Assembly: GCF_950295315.1 (NCBI RefSeq)
Contig: NC_080164.1
Location: 11,117,490-11,181,489 of the forward strand
Direction of reading: 5' to 3'
Source: Erinaceus europaeus
Lineage: Eukaryota; Chordata; Mammalia; Eulipotyphla; Erinaceidae
DNA: 64,000 nt
Shown: in pieces, positions 33,025-45,740 of the stretch
Layout of the letters: every line of letters starts with the position of its first letter
Position numbering within the stretch: position 1 is the stretch's first letter
Made by a program: the position numbers and the translations under genes
The notes under the pieces: model-generated
The model's input: the letters and a program-made list of their open reading frames with translations, nothing else
Database searches by the model: none
Told to the model about the DNA's origin: nothing

Positions 33025-34106
33025 CATGTTCTTTCTGCAGAGACCAGCCTCTACCATGTCCATTACCATCGCATTGCCAGCAGTAATGAGGGGCTCCCAG
33101 GAATCATTTCAAGGGATACATTTTTTTTTCTAGCCTCAAGAATGCAAGAACGGGGCTGTTAAAAATGTACAACCATATGTATGGTTTTGAAATTTGGTTT
33201 CAGTAAGAAGCTCAAGCTTCTTGGCTATTATAATGATAAAACAGGCCAATTTCTGTGTCAGACCAGGGCTGAATTGAAAATAGGTTCAATCCCCCCGGAT
33301 GTAATTATTTCTCATGTTGCCTTTTAATAAGTCCACATTTTATGCCAAATAAGCTGATCAATAGTAGCTCTGGGAGAGAGCCTCATGTAGGCTGGTGTGT
33401 TCTGCATGATTCTTACGGGCTCATTAAAATAAAAAAGAGAAACTAAAGTGATCACTTCCTCTCCCAGCACCTGGGGGTATGGAGTGGGGATGGCACTAAA
33501 GGAAGGTGAGTCTGGGACAGAGATTATATTGTAAAGAAATGCAACTATGAGGCTCAAAGGAGAAACAGACAACTTGGAGACATAGAAATCCTTCCTGAGA
33601 CCAGGCCCTTTGCTACCTGTTTGTCATCCAGACTGCACAGGGCTGACCAGCGGTGTGGTCGTTGGTTCAGGAAGCACCATCAGTAAGTCCACACTCTTGT
33701 TTCTCTCTTTTTCTCCTCCTCCCTATACCCATTCCTCCAGGGAATAAAGTCACTAACTTCCCTCAGCTCAATGGGCCAGCTTCACAAACAGGAAGTGGTG
33801 CTGTGGTGAGGCAGCTGAGTGTCAGGGCAGCTGTTGGGAGGGCTGTTATTTTGAAGACTTCAGGCTATTGAAGCACAGGGTCAGCCTGAGACACTTCTGC
33901 TGCCCTTTCAGATGGCTGGGAGCTAAACACAGTGTGACTGTGATGTGACTCAAAACTACACGAAGTGATTACAATAGTTAGATGATTCAGATGCCACCTC
34001 CTACTCTGTATACCAGCTTGCATTCTAGATTGTATCAATTTTATTTTTAGTTCATGACATATACCAGGCTGTATAGATTCCGGGTGTATAATTTCACCTT
34101 TACAGC
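33025..34106. other. Unique DNA, no gene seen
   Basis: No recognised repeat or exon. Confidence 0.5.
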
Positions 34107-34265
34107 GGGGCTGGGTAGACAGCATAATGGTTACACAAAATGCTTGAAGTTCCACAGTGCCAGATTCAATCTCAGAGCCACCATAAACCAGACCTGAGCA
34201 GTTCTCTCTCCTTCTCTCTCTCTCCTTCTCCTATCTTTCTCATTAAAATACTTTTTTAAAAGAAA
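34107..34265 (+). repeat. SINE-3
   Basis: ggggctgggtagacagcata, atggttacacaaaatgcttg, gattcaatctcagagccacc, a pyrimidine tract and cattaaaatac tail. Confidence 0.83.
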
Positions 34266-35735
34266 AGTCAATTTCAGATGTATTTAAGTAGTATGTTATC
34301 ATAGTAGGCCCACCACCAGGTTGTCAATGTCTCTCCTCCCACAATCCGTTTTACTCTCCCGTCTTATCTTACAACAGCACCTGTGAACAAGATGCATCCG
34401 CTCTATATGGTACAAGAGCAGAGAGCAAAAGGAGGAAATGTCTCTAGTGAAGGAACCAAAGAGGGGGAGTTCCCCACCAGCCTCTCTCATCACTTCTCTT
34501 TTCCATACAGATTTGCTGATGGCACAATCGATCCCACGCCTTAATGTATTTTCCAGCATGTATTAATGAAGTTTCTACACATGCCGAACACCTCAACTCC
34601 TTGTGCGATGACTGTGGTGTCTTATGGAGTCACAGAAGAACACTGCTAAGAGGTCTAGTTTAGTTTGAAATAGTACTTGTCATTTCCCCATGAATGAAAC
34701 ACTCACTTGAAGACTCCTGCCCTCAACATTGCAACACAGGCACAGCATTGCACTTACACAGAGGCAAAAAAAAAAAAAAAAAAAAAGCTTCAGAGGAATG
34801 AAGTGGTTTGCTGAAGGCCCCTGCTGAATCCCAGATGCTCCCCTACTTTTCATCCCCTGATGGAGATGGTACATTTATATCTCTTGTCATATTTCCTTTC
34901 CTGCAGAGTTGACACATTGGGTATACAGGAAATGGGGCATCTGCCAAAGGGGGGATGCTTGGGGTTCTAGTCATACATTTAAACAGCCTCCACCATGGCA
35001 GAGAGCAGCAGACATAACATCCTGAGCTTTCAACTCAGTGTAGCAAGCGGCTGCCTCCCTCCCTAGAGCCAGGGGAATGGGGGCAGCACTGCTGAGAGAC
35101 TTTCCTAGATACGTTATCACACACAAACTCAGCACACGCCAGCACGGTTAAATATGCCCGTGCACACATGAGCCCATGTATAGAATTACATTGAGTGGTG
35201 CACACGAATAAATAGTCTCATAAAAACAGGCATATAGCACTTTTTGTTTTTGTGAAGTTTCCAGAATCACTTCCCTTAAAACAACACACAGGCAAACACA
35301 CACACACACACACACACTAAGCCACGGTACTCAAAGATATTGAACAATTACTGTTAATTTCATTGAGAGTGACAATGAAATTGTGGTCATACAGAAAAAT
35401 GTCCTTATTTATGAAAAGCCATAATGAGTGTTTAGTGAGAAAATGTCAGGCCATCTATAACTTTTAATTAAGTGCTAACACATACAGAAAAAATAACTAG
35501 AGCAACATTTTAAAATATGAGCTTGTAGTATTCCATTAGTCCTTCTGAATGTAGGTTTAAAATGTCTTTTTGTAAAATATTTTTTAAAAAGAAAAAAATT
35601 GTACATCTGACTATGCTACCCTTCTACCCAGGGACCTTGAACTGTGACACTCATAAGGATCCTTAGAGCAAGACCTTTGGCCTCACTAGGAAGCTTGTTT
35701 GAAATGCAGACTATCAAGCCAGAACACTACTGGAT
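34266..35735. other. Unique DNA, no gene seen
   Basis: Contains an A-run at 34767-34786 and a short (CA)n at 35296-35319. Nothing coding is recognised. Confidence 0.5.
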
Positions 35736-35740
35736 GAACA

Positions 35741-36382
35741 TGTGACAAGCGGTAACAAGCTGTTACATTAAAAATCCCCTCTCTGAGATGCATCTAAGTA
35801 GATTTTAAGTTCCCATTTTAGTTTTAGGTTTTAAGTTTTAAGTTCCACTTTTCTCTTAGAAGTTAAGTTGTTTGCTGAGTGGAGTGAAAAGTCCCTTGCC
35901 CTTTTCCCTTTGACAAACAGGACTAATCAGTGGAGGCCATCGGGTGTTTTTGCAGAGTTCTGCATGAGGGATAGCCTTATCAAGACCTTTGCACAGCTTT
36001 AGAGGTATACTGGTCTCCAGATGGTATGGTCAGATGGTAGGGGGACGTGGGGACCTAAACCCTGGTTAAGTCCCATTGGTTGTGTGGTTTTGCAATGTTT
36101 AAAATTTGCCCGCGCTTTTCTTTGAATGGATCCGCTTTTTGCTTGGTTTGAAATAACTGGATTCCGCGATTTCCATATGATGTAATTGGATATAGATTGT
36201 TAAGATGGTGTGTTCCCCCTCCCTGAGTGTATTTTGAATTCCTATAAATTGTGTGGTTTGAGCCCGGTTGGGGGTCGAGCTGGTAGGCTGTTACTAGCTG
36301 CCACTAGGCACGGACTCAAGTTCGTGAATAAAGATCTTTTGCTTCCTTGCAATGGATGGTGGTTTGATTTTGCTCGTTAACA
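35741..36382 (+). mobile_element. Solo LTR, separate family
   Basis: Runs tgtgacaagc ... gctcgttaaca. It has a TATA box (tataaa, 36243-36248) and AATAAA (36327-36332) in the right order. Flanking gaaca at 35736-35740 and 36383-36387 gives a 5-bp duplication. It shares no U5 text with the tgttggta/tgtcg families, so it is a different ERV group (five-base duplications are usual for ERVL, four for ERV1; I cannot decide). Confidence 0.8.
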
Positions 36383-36387
36383 GAACA

Positions 36388-36573
36388 TATTTATTTTAAA
36401 CAAGATTCTCATATGATACATACATGTTTTGGGTGATGTGTGCCCCCTCCCTCAAATGTCATATATTGAGAGATGGTGTAGCCACTAGTGTACTATTATT
36501 TGGAAGTGAAACCTTTTGGATTATGGGGGTGCATTCTGTGTTAGGGAATTAGTGCCCCCCATCAAGATGGAAA

Positions 36574-36620
<47 letters not shown>

Positions 36621-36769
36621 AGACCTTCCTTTCTCCTTCTACTCTCCTATGTGAAGATAGAGAGGCAAAATGGTTACCTCCAACCCAAAGAATTCTTCTT
36701 GGGAATTCATATCAACCAGTCTTTGGTATTAGATCTTCCAGACTTGGGAACCACAAGAAGTGAACTTCT
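36388..36769. other. Unique DNA with (TC)n
   Basis: A pure (TC)n occupies 36572-36614. Otherwise nothing is recognised. Confidence 0.6.
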
Positions 36770-37080
36770 GTCATTTAAGTGGAACAGTCTTTAGCATTTC
36801 ATTTTGAAATTGAGAGATAAATGGGAGAGAGAGAGAGAGGGAGAGAGAGAGAGAGACATCAGTGACACTACGTCATTTAGGTGGAACAGTCTTTAGTATT
36901 TCATTTTGAAACTGAGAGATAAAGGAGAGAGAGAGGGAGAGAGAGAGACATCAGTGACACTACTTCATAGCTTGTGAAGCTTCCTCCCTGTAGGGGGTGG
37001 GGCATGGGACTGGGTCTTGTACCTAACCCCTGAGCTTTGCAACCGTTATGCTCTATCAGGTATGCCACCACCAGATGCTG
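36770..37080 (-). repeat. SINE-2 with 102-bp tandem duplication
   Basis: The unit gtcatttaagtggaacagtc ... acatcagtgacactac appears at 36770-36871 and again at 36872-36963, each with its own GA tract. The SINE then continues with tagcttgtgaagcttcctcc and ends ggtatgccaccaccagatgc. Confidence 0.8.
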
Positions 37081-37231
37081 GGCTGCACTTCTGCCTACTC
37101 TCCTAGTCTGGGCTCCAGGGTGGCCTTGGTGAAGATGATGCACAAAAGAATGCACCCCTTGCTATGCACCAAGCATGATGGAAACACCAGGCACTTCTTT
37201 AGCAAGGTACAGCTATGCTTCTGGCTTCTGA

Positions 37232-37588
37232 CACTTTTTTTTTTTGCCTCCAGGGTTATCGCTGGGGTTCGGTGACTGCACCAGGAATCCACTGCTACTG
37301 GAGGTTATTTTTTTCTTCCCTTTGGCTGCCCTTGTTGTTTTATAGTTGTTGTGGTTATTATTATTGTTGTCATTGATGATGTTGTTGTTGGACAGGACAG
37401 AGAGAAGTAGACAGAGGAGGGGAAGACAGAGAGAGAGAGAAAGAGAGACACCTGCAGACCTGCTTCACCATCTGTGAAGTGACTCTCCTGCAGGTGGGGA
37501 GCCGGGGTCTCGAACCTGGATCCTTATGCCCTTCCCTTTGGCTTAGCACAAGGTGCATTTAACCCACTGCACTACCACCCGACCGCCC
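37232..37588 (-). repeat. SINE-1 ext, full length
   Basis: Reversed module (tttgcctccagggttatcgc), (TTG)n-rich region, body and head ending accacccgaccgccc. A ttctgacact/ttctgacatt repeat on either side fits a target duplication. Confidence 0.9.
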
Positions 37589-37679
37589 AATTCTGACATT
37601 TTATTCAAGGTGTTTTTTTTTCCTTCTTGCCCTTCCCTTCTCTTTGTGTTCACCTACTTAATACTGAATTAAAAATAAA

Positions 37680-37928
37680 CAGGGAGTCGGGCAATTGCAC
37701 AGCGGGTTAAGTGCACTTGGCGCGAAGGGCAAAGACCAGTGTAGTAAGGATCCTGGTTGGAGCCCCTTCACAAGGGGTGAAGCAGGTCTGCAGGTGTCTA
37801 TCTTTCTTTCCCCATCTCTGTCTGACAACGATGACATTATTAACAATAATAACTGTAACAACAATAAAAAACCACAAGTACAACAAAAAGGAAATAAATT
37901 AAAAAAAGAAAACAAACAAACAAAAACT
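37680..37928 (+). repeat. SINE-1 with internal deletion
   Basis: Head gggagtcgggcaattgcaca, then ggttggagccccttcacaag: the cacctgcaggggagtcgct box is missing. AAC-rich segment and AAAC tail follow. Confidence 0.88.
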
Positions 37929-38438
37929 GTCAAAACCTAAACCACCCTATGTGTTATACCTCCCTTGGCCTCTCAGCAAAATCCAGACCTGTACGTTTTC
38001 ATGGTTTCTTGTACTTATTCTGTATTAAAGACATGTCACAATGTTTTGTTCAGACTGTTTTTAGTCCCTGCCTATGCCAGACTGAGTTTCAGGCATTGAA
38101 GATAAAAATCTTACTCTAATACCAGTAGCCATATATATTGTTCAACATGTCTTTTCTGAGTACGTCAATGGACTCATACAGTAAACACAAACAGATATCA
38201 CAATCTAAGCCGATATTCATATGTATCTATTCAAATCTGTTATGTTAGATTAAGAGTTAATTTATATAAAGTAGATAGAGATCAAACCTTGGTTCCTGGT
38301 TCTCCATGAATCTCAGTTTTCAACTACAACTAGAATATTCTAGGACAATTTAAAAAAGTACCTGAGATCCAATAATTCAGAATTATCAATGGGCAGTAAT
38401 AAGTATAGTCTAGGTTTTGGGCTGTATTTTATGAAACA
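37929..38438. other. Unique AT-rich DNA, no gene seen
   Basis: Nothing is recognised. Confidence 0.5.
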
Positions 38439-38444
38439 TTATAT

Positions 38445-38801
38445 TGTTTTTTCCTGACTGGCTTCATGGGCAGGAGACAGAGACAACCAGAAACTCGTGG
38501 CTGAGCTGAGAATGCAGTTTAATCTTTATTCACAAGCAGGCAAGCAGTCTAACAACCTAATCACAACACAATGGGCTCCTCCATCTCTCCTCTTTGGCCC
38601 CAGCATCCCGAACCAAAGAAGTACGTAGAATAGGGGACGGGGAGAAAGAAGAAGCATGAACTAGCAAGGACTAAACCAAAATCTCCCAGAGACAGGGGGA
38701 GTGAGACCAAACCAAAGTAACAGAATGACCATGTAAATAGACCACAACGTCAAGCAATGTAACAGAAGGGATCCAGAAGCAGAACTAGAAGCATACCGAC
38801 A
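38445..38801 (-). mobile_element. Solo LTR, tgttggta family
   Basis: The plus strand ends agaagcataccgaca, matching the LTR at 63197 (agaagcataccaaca). It has a reversed AATAAA at 38525-38530. Flanks ttatat (38439-38444) and ttatag (38802-38807) fit a 6-bp duplication with one mismatch. Confidence 0.85.
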
Positions 38802-38807
38802 TTATAG

Positions 38808-39392
38808 GTGACTTTACTTTGAGACACACTTTATAAACCCTACTTAGCTTCTCAAAGTCTCAATATCATCACTAATGAAAGTAGTTCCTCTTTTGTATAA
38901 TGAATAAGATGAAAATGTAAATTCATAAATTATCTTTAAATGTGAAACTTGTTACACACAATCAGTTTTAATTTTCCACTAAAAGCAAGGTCATTGTGAT
39001 ATCTCAATTAAGAAGACCTGACCCTTCTGGCTTGAACCTTAGGAAGCTACCCCTGGCAGGTGTGTGGGTGGGCAGACTTGGTCCTTTGTCTCTTTCTGCC
39101 TGAGGCCAGTGGTATTTATAGGATTGGGGCACACAGGGATGACCCGCTGGGGTAATCTCCACATCACTTCATTTCCTACCCACCACATTTCATATTTTGG
39201 GACTCAGTAGCTACACTATTTTATTTCCCTCTTCTGACCAAATGTTTGTGCTGGAGATGTTGCAAGGTAGAAAATCTCTGTTGACTCTGTGTCCCCTCTG
39301 AATGATCTCACCATCCTGGGTGGGCTTCCTGAAGAGAGAACTAACTGTTAGTGCACCCTTGTCTTTGTCCCTTCTTTTAAAATTATTTCTTT
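38808..39392. other. Unique DNA, no gene seen
   Basis: Nothing is recognised. Confidence 0.5.
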
Positions 39393-39599
39393 ATCTTTTT
39401 ATTATCTTTATTTATTGGATAGAGACAGCCAGAAATTGAGAGGGTAGGGGAGATAGAGAGGGAGAAAGAGAGACACCTGCAGACCTGCTTCACCACTTAT
39501 GAAGCTTTCCCCCTGCAGCTGGGGACTGGGGGCTCGAACGTGAGTCCTTTGAGCACTGTAACATGTGCACTCTACCACATGCACCACCACCTGGCTCCC
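39393..39599 (-). repeat. SINE-2
   Basis: ttattggatagagacagcca, acacctgcagacctgcttca, cttatgaagctttccccctg and the end caccaccacctggctccc. Confidence 0.87.
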
Positions 39600-39615
39600 T
39601 TTCTAGAATTTTGAT

Positions 39616-40030
39616 TGTCGTGCTGCGCCGCGGAGAAGAGAGAGAGGAGATCTGGAGCAAAGAGGGAACAAAAATCTTTATTTGCACTGGCACCTCAGAG
39701 TTGGGTGAGAGAGAAGCAGGTTGGGCCATGTGGAGGTAGCAAAAATGGCCGCCTCATGCAGCAACCTTCCCTGCGTCTAAACACCGAAGTGAAGGGCCGG
39801 CAAGAGAGTGAGGTGCAGAAGAAGAAGGGATTTTATGGAAGTAGCTCTTGTGAGAATGGGAAGGGGGAGGAGTAACCAGAGCACTGCAACTATTGCGGGC
39901 AATAGAAAATGCCCTGAGGGCACACATGGTGGAACAGGTGCTCTGAGAATGTCCCAACTCTTGTGGGAACTAGCAATAGACTGAGGGGTCAACATGGCAG
40001 ATGTGACTGCATTTGCACAATTTCCCAGCA
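39616..40030 (-). mobile_element. Solo LTR, tgtcgtgctgcgcc family
   Basis: It spans tgtcgtgctg ... tttcccagca. A perfect 6-bp duplication tttgat lies at 39610-39615 and 40031-40036. A reversed AATAAA (39677-39682) places R near the left end, so the LTR reads on the minus strand. It is close kin to the LTR at 3305. Confidence 0.9.
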
Positions 40031-40039
40031 TTTGATTAT

Positions 40040-40750
40040 GATTAAATAGAGATTATCAATATTGTAAGATAACAGGGTTATAATGCCATACAGTTCCCAC
40101 CACCAGAGTTCTGTGTCCCACCCCCTCCATTGGGAGCTTTTTTATTCTTTATCCTTCTGGGATTATGGACCAAAAATTCTTTATGGGGTGCAGAAGGTGG
40201 AAGTTCTGGCTTCTGTTATTGCTTCTCCACTGACCATGGGCATTGGCAGTTTGATTTATATCCCCAGCCTGTTTCTATCTTTCCCTAGTGGAGTAGGGCT
40301 CCAGAGAGGTGAGACTTAGAGACACATTGATGAGGTTGTCTGACCAGGGAAGTCAGGATGGACTCACAGTAGCATCTACAACTTGGTGGCTGAAATGTAG
40401 TAAGATATAAATCAGGGCAAATTGTTTAATAAACAGGAACCCAAAGGTAAGAATAGAGCAGATGGAGTTAAGGGTCTTCAAGTTCTAAGAAGCTAGGAAG
40501 TCTATTTGAGGTATATTCCACAGGGCCCATGACTGTAACATTTGCACGAGTCTGATAGCTAACATGCAGATGAACTAAAATTATTGTCTGGGAAGATGGT
40601 ATCAGAGTTGAGAATAGGGCTGGAAAGCTGCATTAGGACAGAAAGTAACTTCCAAATATGAAGAGAGTCTATAAATACCCTTGACTGTTAACCCCATCGA
40701 TCTGACCTAGGCCATATCTGTTTATACTTAGCATAGGAGCTAGCATCTTA
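40040..40750 (-). repeat. RE-B, long copy
   Basis: It runs from the tail-proximal gtaagataacagggttataa through tggggtgcagaaggtggaag, gctaggaagtctatttgagg and a gactgttaaccccatcgatc segment to about 40750. With 49123 and 50833 it shows that RE-B exceeds 700 bp. Confidence 0.75.
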
Positions 40751-42179
40751 AGGGATGTTGTAACAAAATGCCATAAGCAAGATGTCTTTGATGGAAGAAA
40801 TTGTATATCCCTCAAGGTCTGGAGTCTGGAATTCTGTGCTGTGTTCCCTCCGAAGTCTCAGGTGGAAGATCCTACCTTACCCCCTTCAGTTCTGCGTTCC
40901 TTGGGTTTGCAACAATCAAACAGCTTCAATCTGCTCTGCTACTATAAAAATGAAAAACTCTATGCAGCTTTGTCTGGGGTTTAGCAAACGGGAGTTTTAT
41001 TACATCACAGTTACTTAGGGCTGGCAAAATAGGCAATGTGGCAAAAACTGGTTAGCCGTGATGGCAGAAGCCATGCATCTTTAAGCTAGTTACCAGAGCT
41101 CATTACACATATTCAGATCCCAGGGGAAGTGGCATGGCAAATCCCTGGGGAAAAGAGCAGTCCAGGGCAGCAGGAACAGAGCACACCGGAAGGGGAAGGG
41201 AGAGCCAATTTCTAGCAGACACTAGAATTACGTATGCTCCTCAGGCCAATGGCAGTAAATGCTGATTACGTTCATGACCCAACAACAAGGTACAATGGCC
41301 TTGTGTGCCTGGTTCTATCTTCTCCCCTTCTTGTAAGGAGAAAGTCACACTGTACTTGTTCTTTCACAGCATGAACTGCAACTACAGTGAAATATTTAAT
41401 TCTGCAAGTAGTCTTGGACTCATCCCTCCTGGCTAGGGACATGCACTCTCCAGGGAGCAGAGAGTAGAGACTGTGTCTTCTCTAGTGCCCAGAACATTGC
41501 CCAGTACTTACTCCACAGTCAGGACATCTTTGCAACATGAAATAATAAAAGGAAAAATGAATTCTGCTTTTATTGGCAGGTCTTTTCCTGATGTTTTGCA
41601 CAGATCCTTATACATAGTAGGCACTTTCTGGGCAGTGGCTGAATAAAAAAAAACATTACGAGCACCTTTTTTGTGGTAGTGCTGGAGGCTATGTCTCTGG
41701 GACATCTTGGCACAGCAGATCAGTGAGAGTGGCAAGCAGAGCATCACCTTGTATGAATATTCTGACATTCCCATGCCTTTGCTCTGCTTTAATTGTATGC
41801 TCACACCTCACCCCCAGCAGTACGGGGAGTCATTCTGACAGCTCCTGTCTGGCTGACACCAGCAACGACAGGTCCTTTGAGGTCTCTCTTCCTCGTGTCA
41901 GAAATCTATAAGGAAAGCAGCAGGCAGGGGCTTTACAGGGGTCAGGGTTCCATATGCCCAGTGCTGCACTCTGCCCTTGGAGGAAAATGGTTCACAGGAA
42001 AGGTCCTTTGGAATATTGAAAGTGGGAACTGTGCTGTCAAGTATAGCTGTGGATCAACCGGAACTAGATATACTATGTGGTAAATGCCGCACAAGTTCAT
42101 AGTGTGGTTATCAGGAGACTATCAGGCCTCTGGTTTTTACTTTCACAATGGGCAAGGTACATCTTTTTCTGAGTTTATT
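40751..42179. other. Unique DNA, no gene seen
   Basis: Short open frames at 41720-42080 lack recognisable domains. No exon is supported. Confidence 0.5.
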
Positions 42180-42990
42180 TTACTACTTTATTTTAATTTT
42201 GTTAGTGATTTAATATTGATTTACAGAAGAAATTACAAGATAACAGAGGAACAGCTCTGCACCAGTCTCTCCATTTTAATCTATCACAGTTCTAAGGTTG
42301 CAGATATGTGTTAACTGTTATTAACTATCTGTCTATATTTGTATATATCCCCCCTCGTTTTGTATATGGTCCCATCTTCTCGTGCTTTTCAAGTCATGCA
42401 TACACCTGTTATTACATCCAAATGTCCCTCCTTTTTTTTCCCCTCCTCTCTTTCTAATTTCTGATGGAATTCAGAGCCCTCTGGTCATCCCCCCCCCATC
42501 ATTACTTCCCCATTGGGAGTATGGACCAAATTCTTTATAGGGTGTGTTGGTCATTATGCCAGGTTTGCTGCATTGCTTGATGCTGTGGTCTATTTACATA
42601 ATCACTTGTTTTGCCTGAGCCCCGCCCTGCCTGCAGGGCATTGGTTTAATCCCCACTGGTTAGAACCTTTGCAACAGCTGGAGACCTGCCGTGCAGGGAA
42701 CTGGTTTAATCCCCACTGGTTAGACGCAAGCTTGCTAATTTCATGCTCTGCCCCCTCTCCTAGTCACTTCCTTTTTCTGACCTGCCACTTCCGTCAGGAG
42801 GTATAAAGGCAGATTTTTTTCTGATCAATAAGAGAGAGTTGCATTGCATTCCCACTCATCTGTGAGTTCCTGGTCATCTCTCTCCCACCAGAGAAGCTAG
42901 CCTGACAGGGGTGCAGAAAGCAGGAGTTCTTCTGGCATCTGTAACTTCTTCTCTGCTGGATACAAGGTGCATTTTGAGGCAATCTCACCA
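42180..42990 (-). repeat. RE-B variant split by a solo LTR
   Basis: The left part (42180-42544) matches the variant at 18994 (ctgtctatatttgtatatat, ccaaatgtccctcc). The right part resumes at 42908 with ggggtgcagaaagcaggagt. Confidence 0.7.
42545..42907 (+). mobile_element. Solo LTR, 363 bp
   Basis: It runs tgttggtcattatg ... gctagcctgaca. TATA is at 42802-42807 and an AATAAG variant signal at 42827-42832. U3 holds a duplicated segment, actggtttaatccccactgg-type text occurring twice (about 42641 and 42701). Flanks agggtg (42539-42544) and ggggtg (42908-42913) give a 5-6-bp duplication. Confidence 0.87.
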
Positions 42991-43524
42991 TGGGGAGATG
43001 AGCCTGCCCTGTGTTAATGGCGACTGCTTCCCCATTTCCACATATGTGAAATTTTGCCTCAGTGTGCTATGATTAGAGGTACTGCACCTGCAGCAGAGCT
43101 GAACATCATAGAGACAAGTTTTCTAACTCACAGACAGGATTTCATTATCTCCCTCTGCCTCCAGAGAGCCAAACACAGGTGGGTGGGCATAGATTGGTGC
43201 CCTTCATGGACTCTCCTTTTGAGAGGGTCCCTGTTCCAAAGAGCCTCTCCAAATTTGTGTGCGTAGTCCAAGTTAGTCATTACTTTGCAGTTGGCATGAG
43301 TCGCTTTGTAATTCTTCTGTGCCTGTGATTTCATTTGCTCCTCACATATGAGTTGGGGGGGTGTATTATTATTGCCTCCATAACAGACAAGGAAATTAGG
43401 AACCAGGAAAATCACATGTTCCTTAGTCCTCCTGATAAGGTTTAGAGGTAAGTGTCATACTCTAGAAGCCAAACACAAATCCACTTAGTTCCACTCAGTC
43501 TTCTAGTGTGTGCTCATTCTGTTT
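42991..43524. other. Unique DNA, no gene seen
   Basis: Nothing is recognised. Confidence 0.5.
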
Positions 43525-43765
43525 CTTTTATTTTTTTATTTTTATTTATAAAATGTAAATATTGACAAGACCATAGGATAAAAGGGGTACCATTTCTCAC
43601 AATTCCTAGCACCAGAACACTGCATCCCTTCCCTTGAAAGTTTTCCTATTCTTTATCTCTCTGGGTGTATGGACCCAGCATCATTAGTGAAGGTCTGACT
43701 TCTGTAATTGCTTCCCCACTGCACATGGTCATTGGCAGGTGGATTCATACCCTCAGCCTGTCTAT
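43525..43765 (-). repeat. RE-B fragment
   Basis: tttttatttataaaatgtaa, gaccataggataaaaggggt and attgcttccccactgcacat; it ends at the catgcccagcctgtct-like edge. Confidence 0.72.
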
Positions 43766-43799
43766 GAAACACGTATGCTCACTCAGCTATACTATGATC

Positions 43800-44015
43800 A
43801 GGCTCCCCATTTTTTCCTTTTTTTCTATTTTATATGATATAACAGAGAGAAATTGAAAAGGGAGGGGAGATAGAGAGGGAGACAGACAGACACTTGCAGA
43901 CTTGCTTCACTGTTTGTGAAGCATCCCCCCCACCAGGGGGGAAGCAGGGATTGAACCCGAATCCAGGTTATTTCACATTTCAGCCAAGTGTACCACTTTC
44001 TGGACCCAGAATCTG
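43800..44015 (-). repeat. SINE-2
   Basis: aacagagagaaattgaaaag, cacttgcagacttgcttcac and the end gtgtaccactttctggaccc. Confidence 0.75.
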
Positions 44016-45151
44016 AGTTTCTTTACACCCAGACTTCAACTGGATTCTACTTTCTCTTACTCCATTGAATCTCCCCGAATAAGGAGGAAAGAACAAATGT
44101 ATTTATAGAGCTTAAAGGAAGAATATATATATATATAGTGTCTGTGATGATCTTGCAGGATATTGGTGATTACTGACTGGTAGTACTTAGTGGGTGATTA
44201 TAATAATTATACAAAGCAAACGATTTAGCCAAGTTAACTTCTCACCAAAGCTCTTTTCATTGAGGTGTATAAGAGAAAAATGAACTCCCCCCACTTATTG
44301 TTCAGCCAAATGGGAATTCTAATGGGGAAAGAGTATCCTAACAGGGATAATTGAAAGAGACATCACATTGAAAACGGGCATGTACACACACGAGCATGCT
44401 CATAACTGCTGTGTAAGACCCTGTGTGTGAAGACCAGGGCCGGGAGAAATGATTTCAAGGTGGCGAGTTTCAACTAAAACACAGTGAAAACTTGTGATTG
44501 AGGACTGCGGCAGCAGCTCCTTCAAATGCTCATATTTCTGAAATAATGAGCTACTTTGCAAGCTGACAGATTTAAATGGTAAAGCACAAGCTTTCAAATC
44601 TTTGCTGTCAAGGCAAAGCTTAAGATATTTCTACAAACGGGGTTTTCAATCTGGAGGGAATTGGGGAAAGCACATTGAGTACTTCTCACTTTGAACAAGT
44701 ACTTCCTGTTGCAAGTTCTTCATAATCACTTTTAATAATTGTTCCTTGCCCACAGCTCTGCTCCTTCTACTCCACAAATACAGTCAGGGAGGCCAATAGA
44801 ATAGAGGGGCTGGTTGAGCCCACATGCTCACTAAACATAAAATCTGTCTGAAATTTGGATGACAGGAGATTAGACACAGGGGGGTTGATCTGTGGGTGTC
44901 ATTTTAATGGCGCTTTTGTGTGAGTCACTGGTGTACATTAAGTTCTGGTTGAACCTGTGTTGTCTTTGTACCTGGGATTCCAGTGGTCTCTGATGGGAGA
45001 TCACTGTTGAAAGGGATCAGAATGGGGGGGGGGGGCACACTGTTTCCTGTCTTGTTTATCAGCTGGTAACTCTGTAAAGAGCTGCCTTTTCAACAGAATA
45101 ATTTTCACATTTCTTTACCTAGGATAAACTGTTTAAAGTGCAGCACTAGTT
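44016..45151. other. Unique DNA, no gene seen
   Basis: Contains a short (AT)n at 44121-44137 and a G-run at 45026-45036. Confidence 0.55.
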
Positions 45152-45274
45152 TGGGCTGGGTAGTAGCACACCTGATCAAGTGCACATATCACTATGCACA
45201 AGGAACCAGGGTCAAGCCCTGGGTCCCCAGGAAAGCTTCATGAGTGGTGAAGCTGGGCTGTGAGTGTTTCACTG

Positions 45275-45313
<39 letters not shown>

Positions 45314-45380
45314 CTCCCCCTCCCTCTCAATTTCTCTCTACTGTATTAAATAAAATAAATGTAGAAATAGAAAAGAAAAG
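45152..45380 (+). repeat. SINE-2 with (TC)n(TA)n
   Basis: Head gggctgggtagtagcacacc, core ccaggaaagcttcatgagtg, then a compound tctc/tata tract at 45274-45313 that has grown from the SINE pyrimidine region. Confidence 0.8.
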
Positions 45381-45579
45381 AAAACTAAAGTCTATTAAAA
45401 ATCATTTGCTGGTCTTAGAAATCTGTTTCATTTTCTTACTACCTTATTCTATTAGGTTTGTTAGAGTCACAGAAATTTACATTTGGATTGTCCCAAATCA
45501 AATGCAGTTTAGATAACAAAAAGCAAGGTAAACATTTCTTAGGTTCTTTCTCTTATTTATTTATTTTTCTTTTCACTCA

Positions 45580-45740
45580 GCGAGGTAGCTCAGGTTCAGA
45601 CCAGAGTGTTCATGTGTGAAGATCCAAATTTGATCCCCAGCCTGACATATTCCACAGTGATATTGTGGTCCTCCATTCCTCTCTTTTGCCTTCTCCCCCT
45701 CATCTTTTCTCTCAACAAATAGACAGTTAATTAAATTTGT
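45580..45740 (+). repeat. Old SINE-3-like
   Basis: gcgaggtagctcaggttcag, gatccaaatttgatccccag and a pyrimidine tail are weak matches. Confidence 0.45.
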
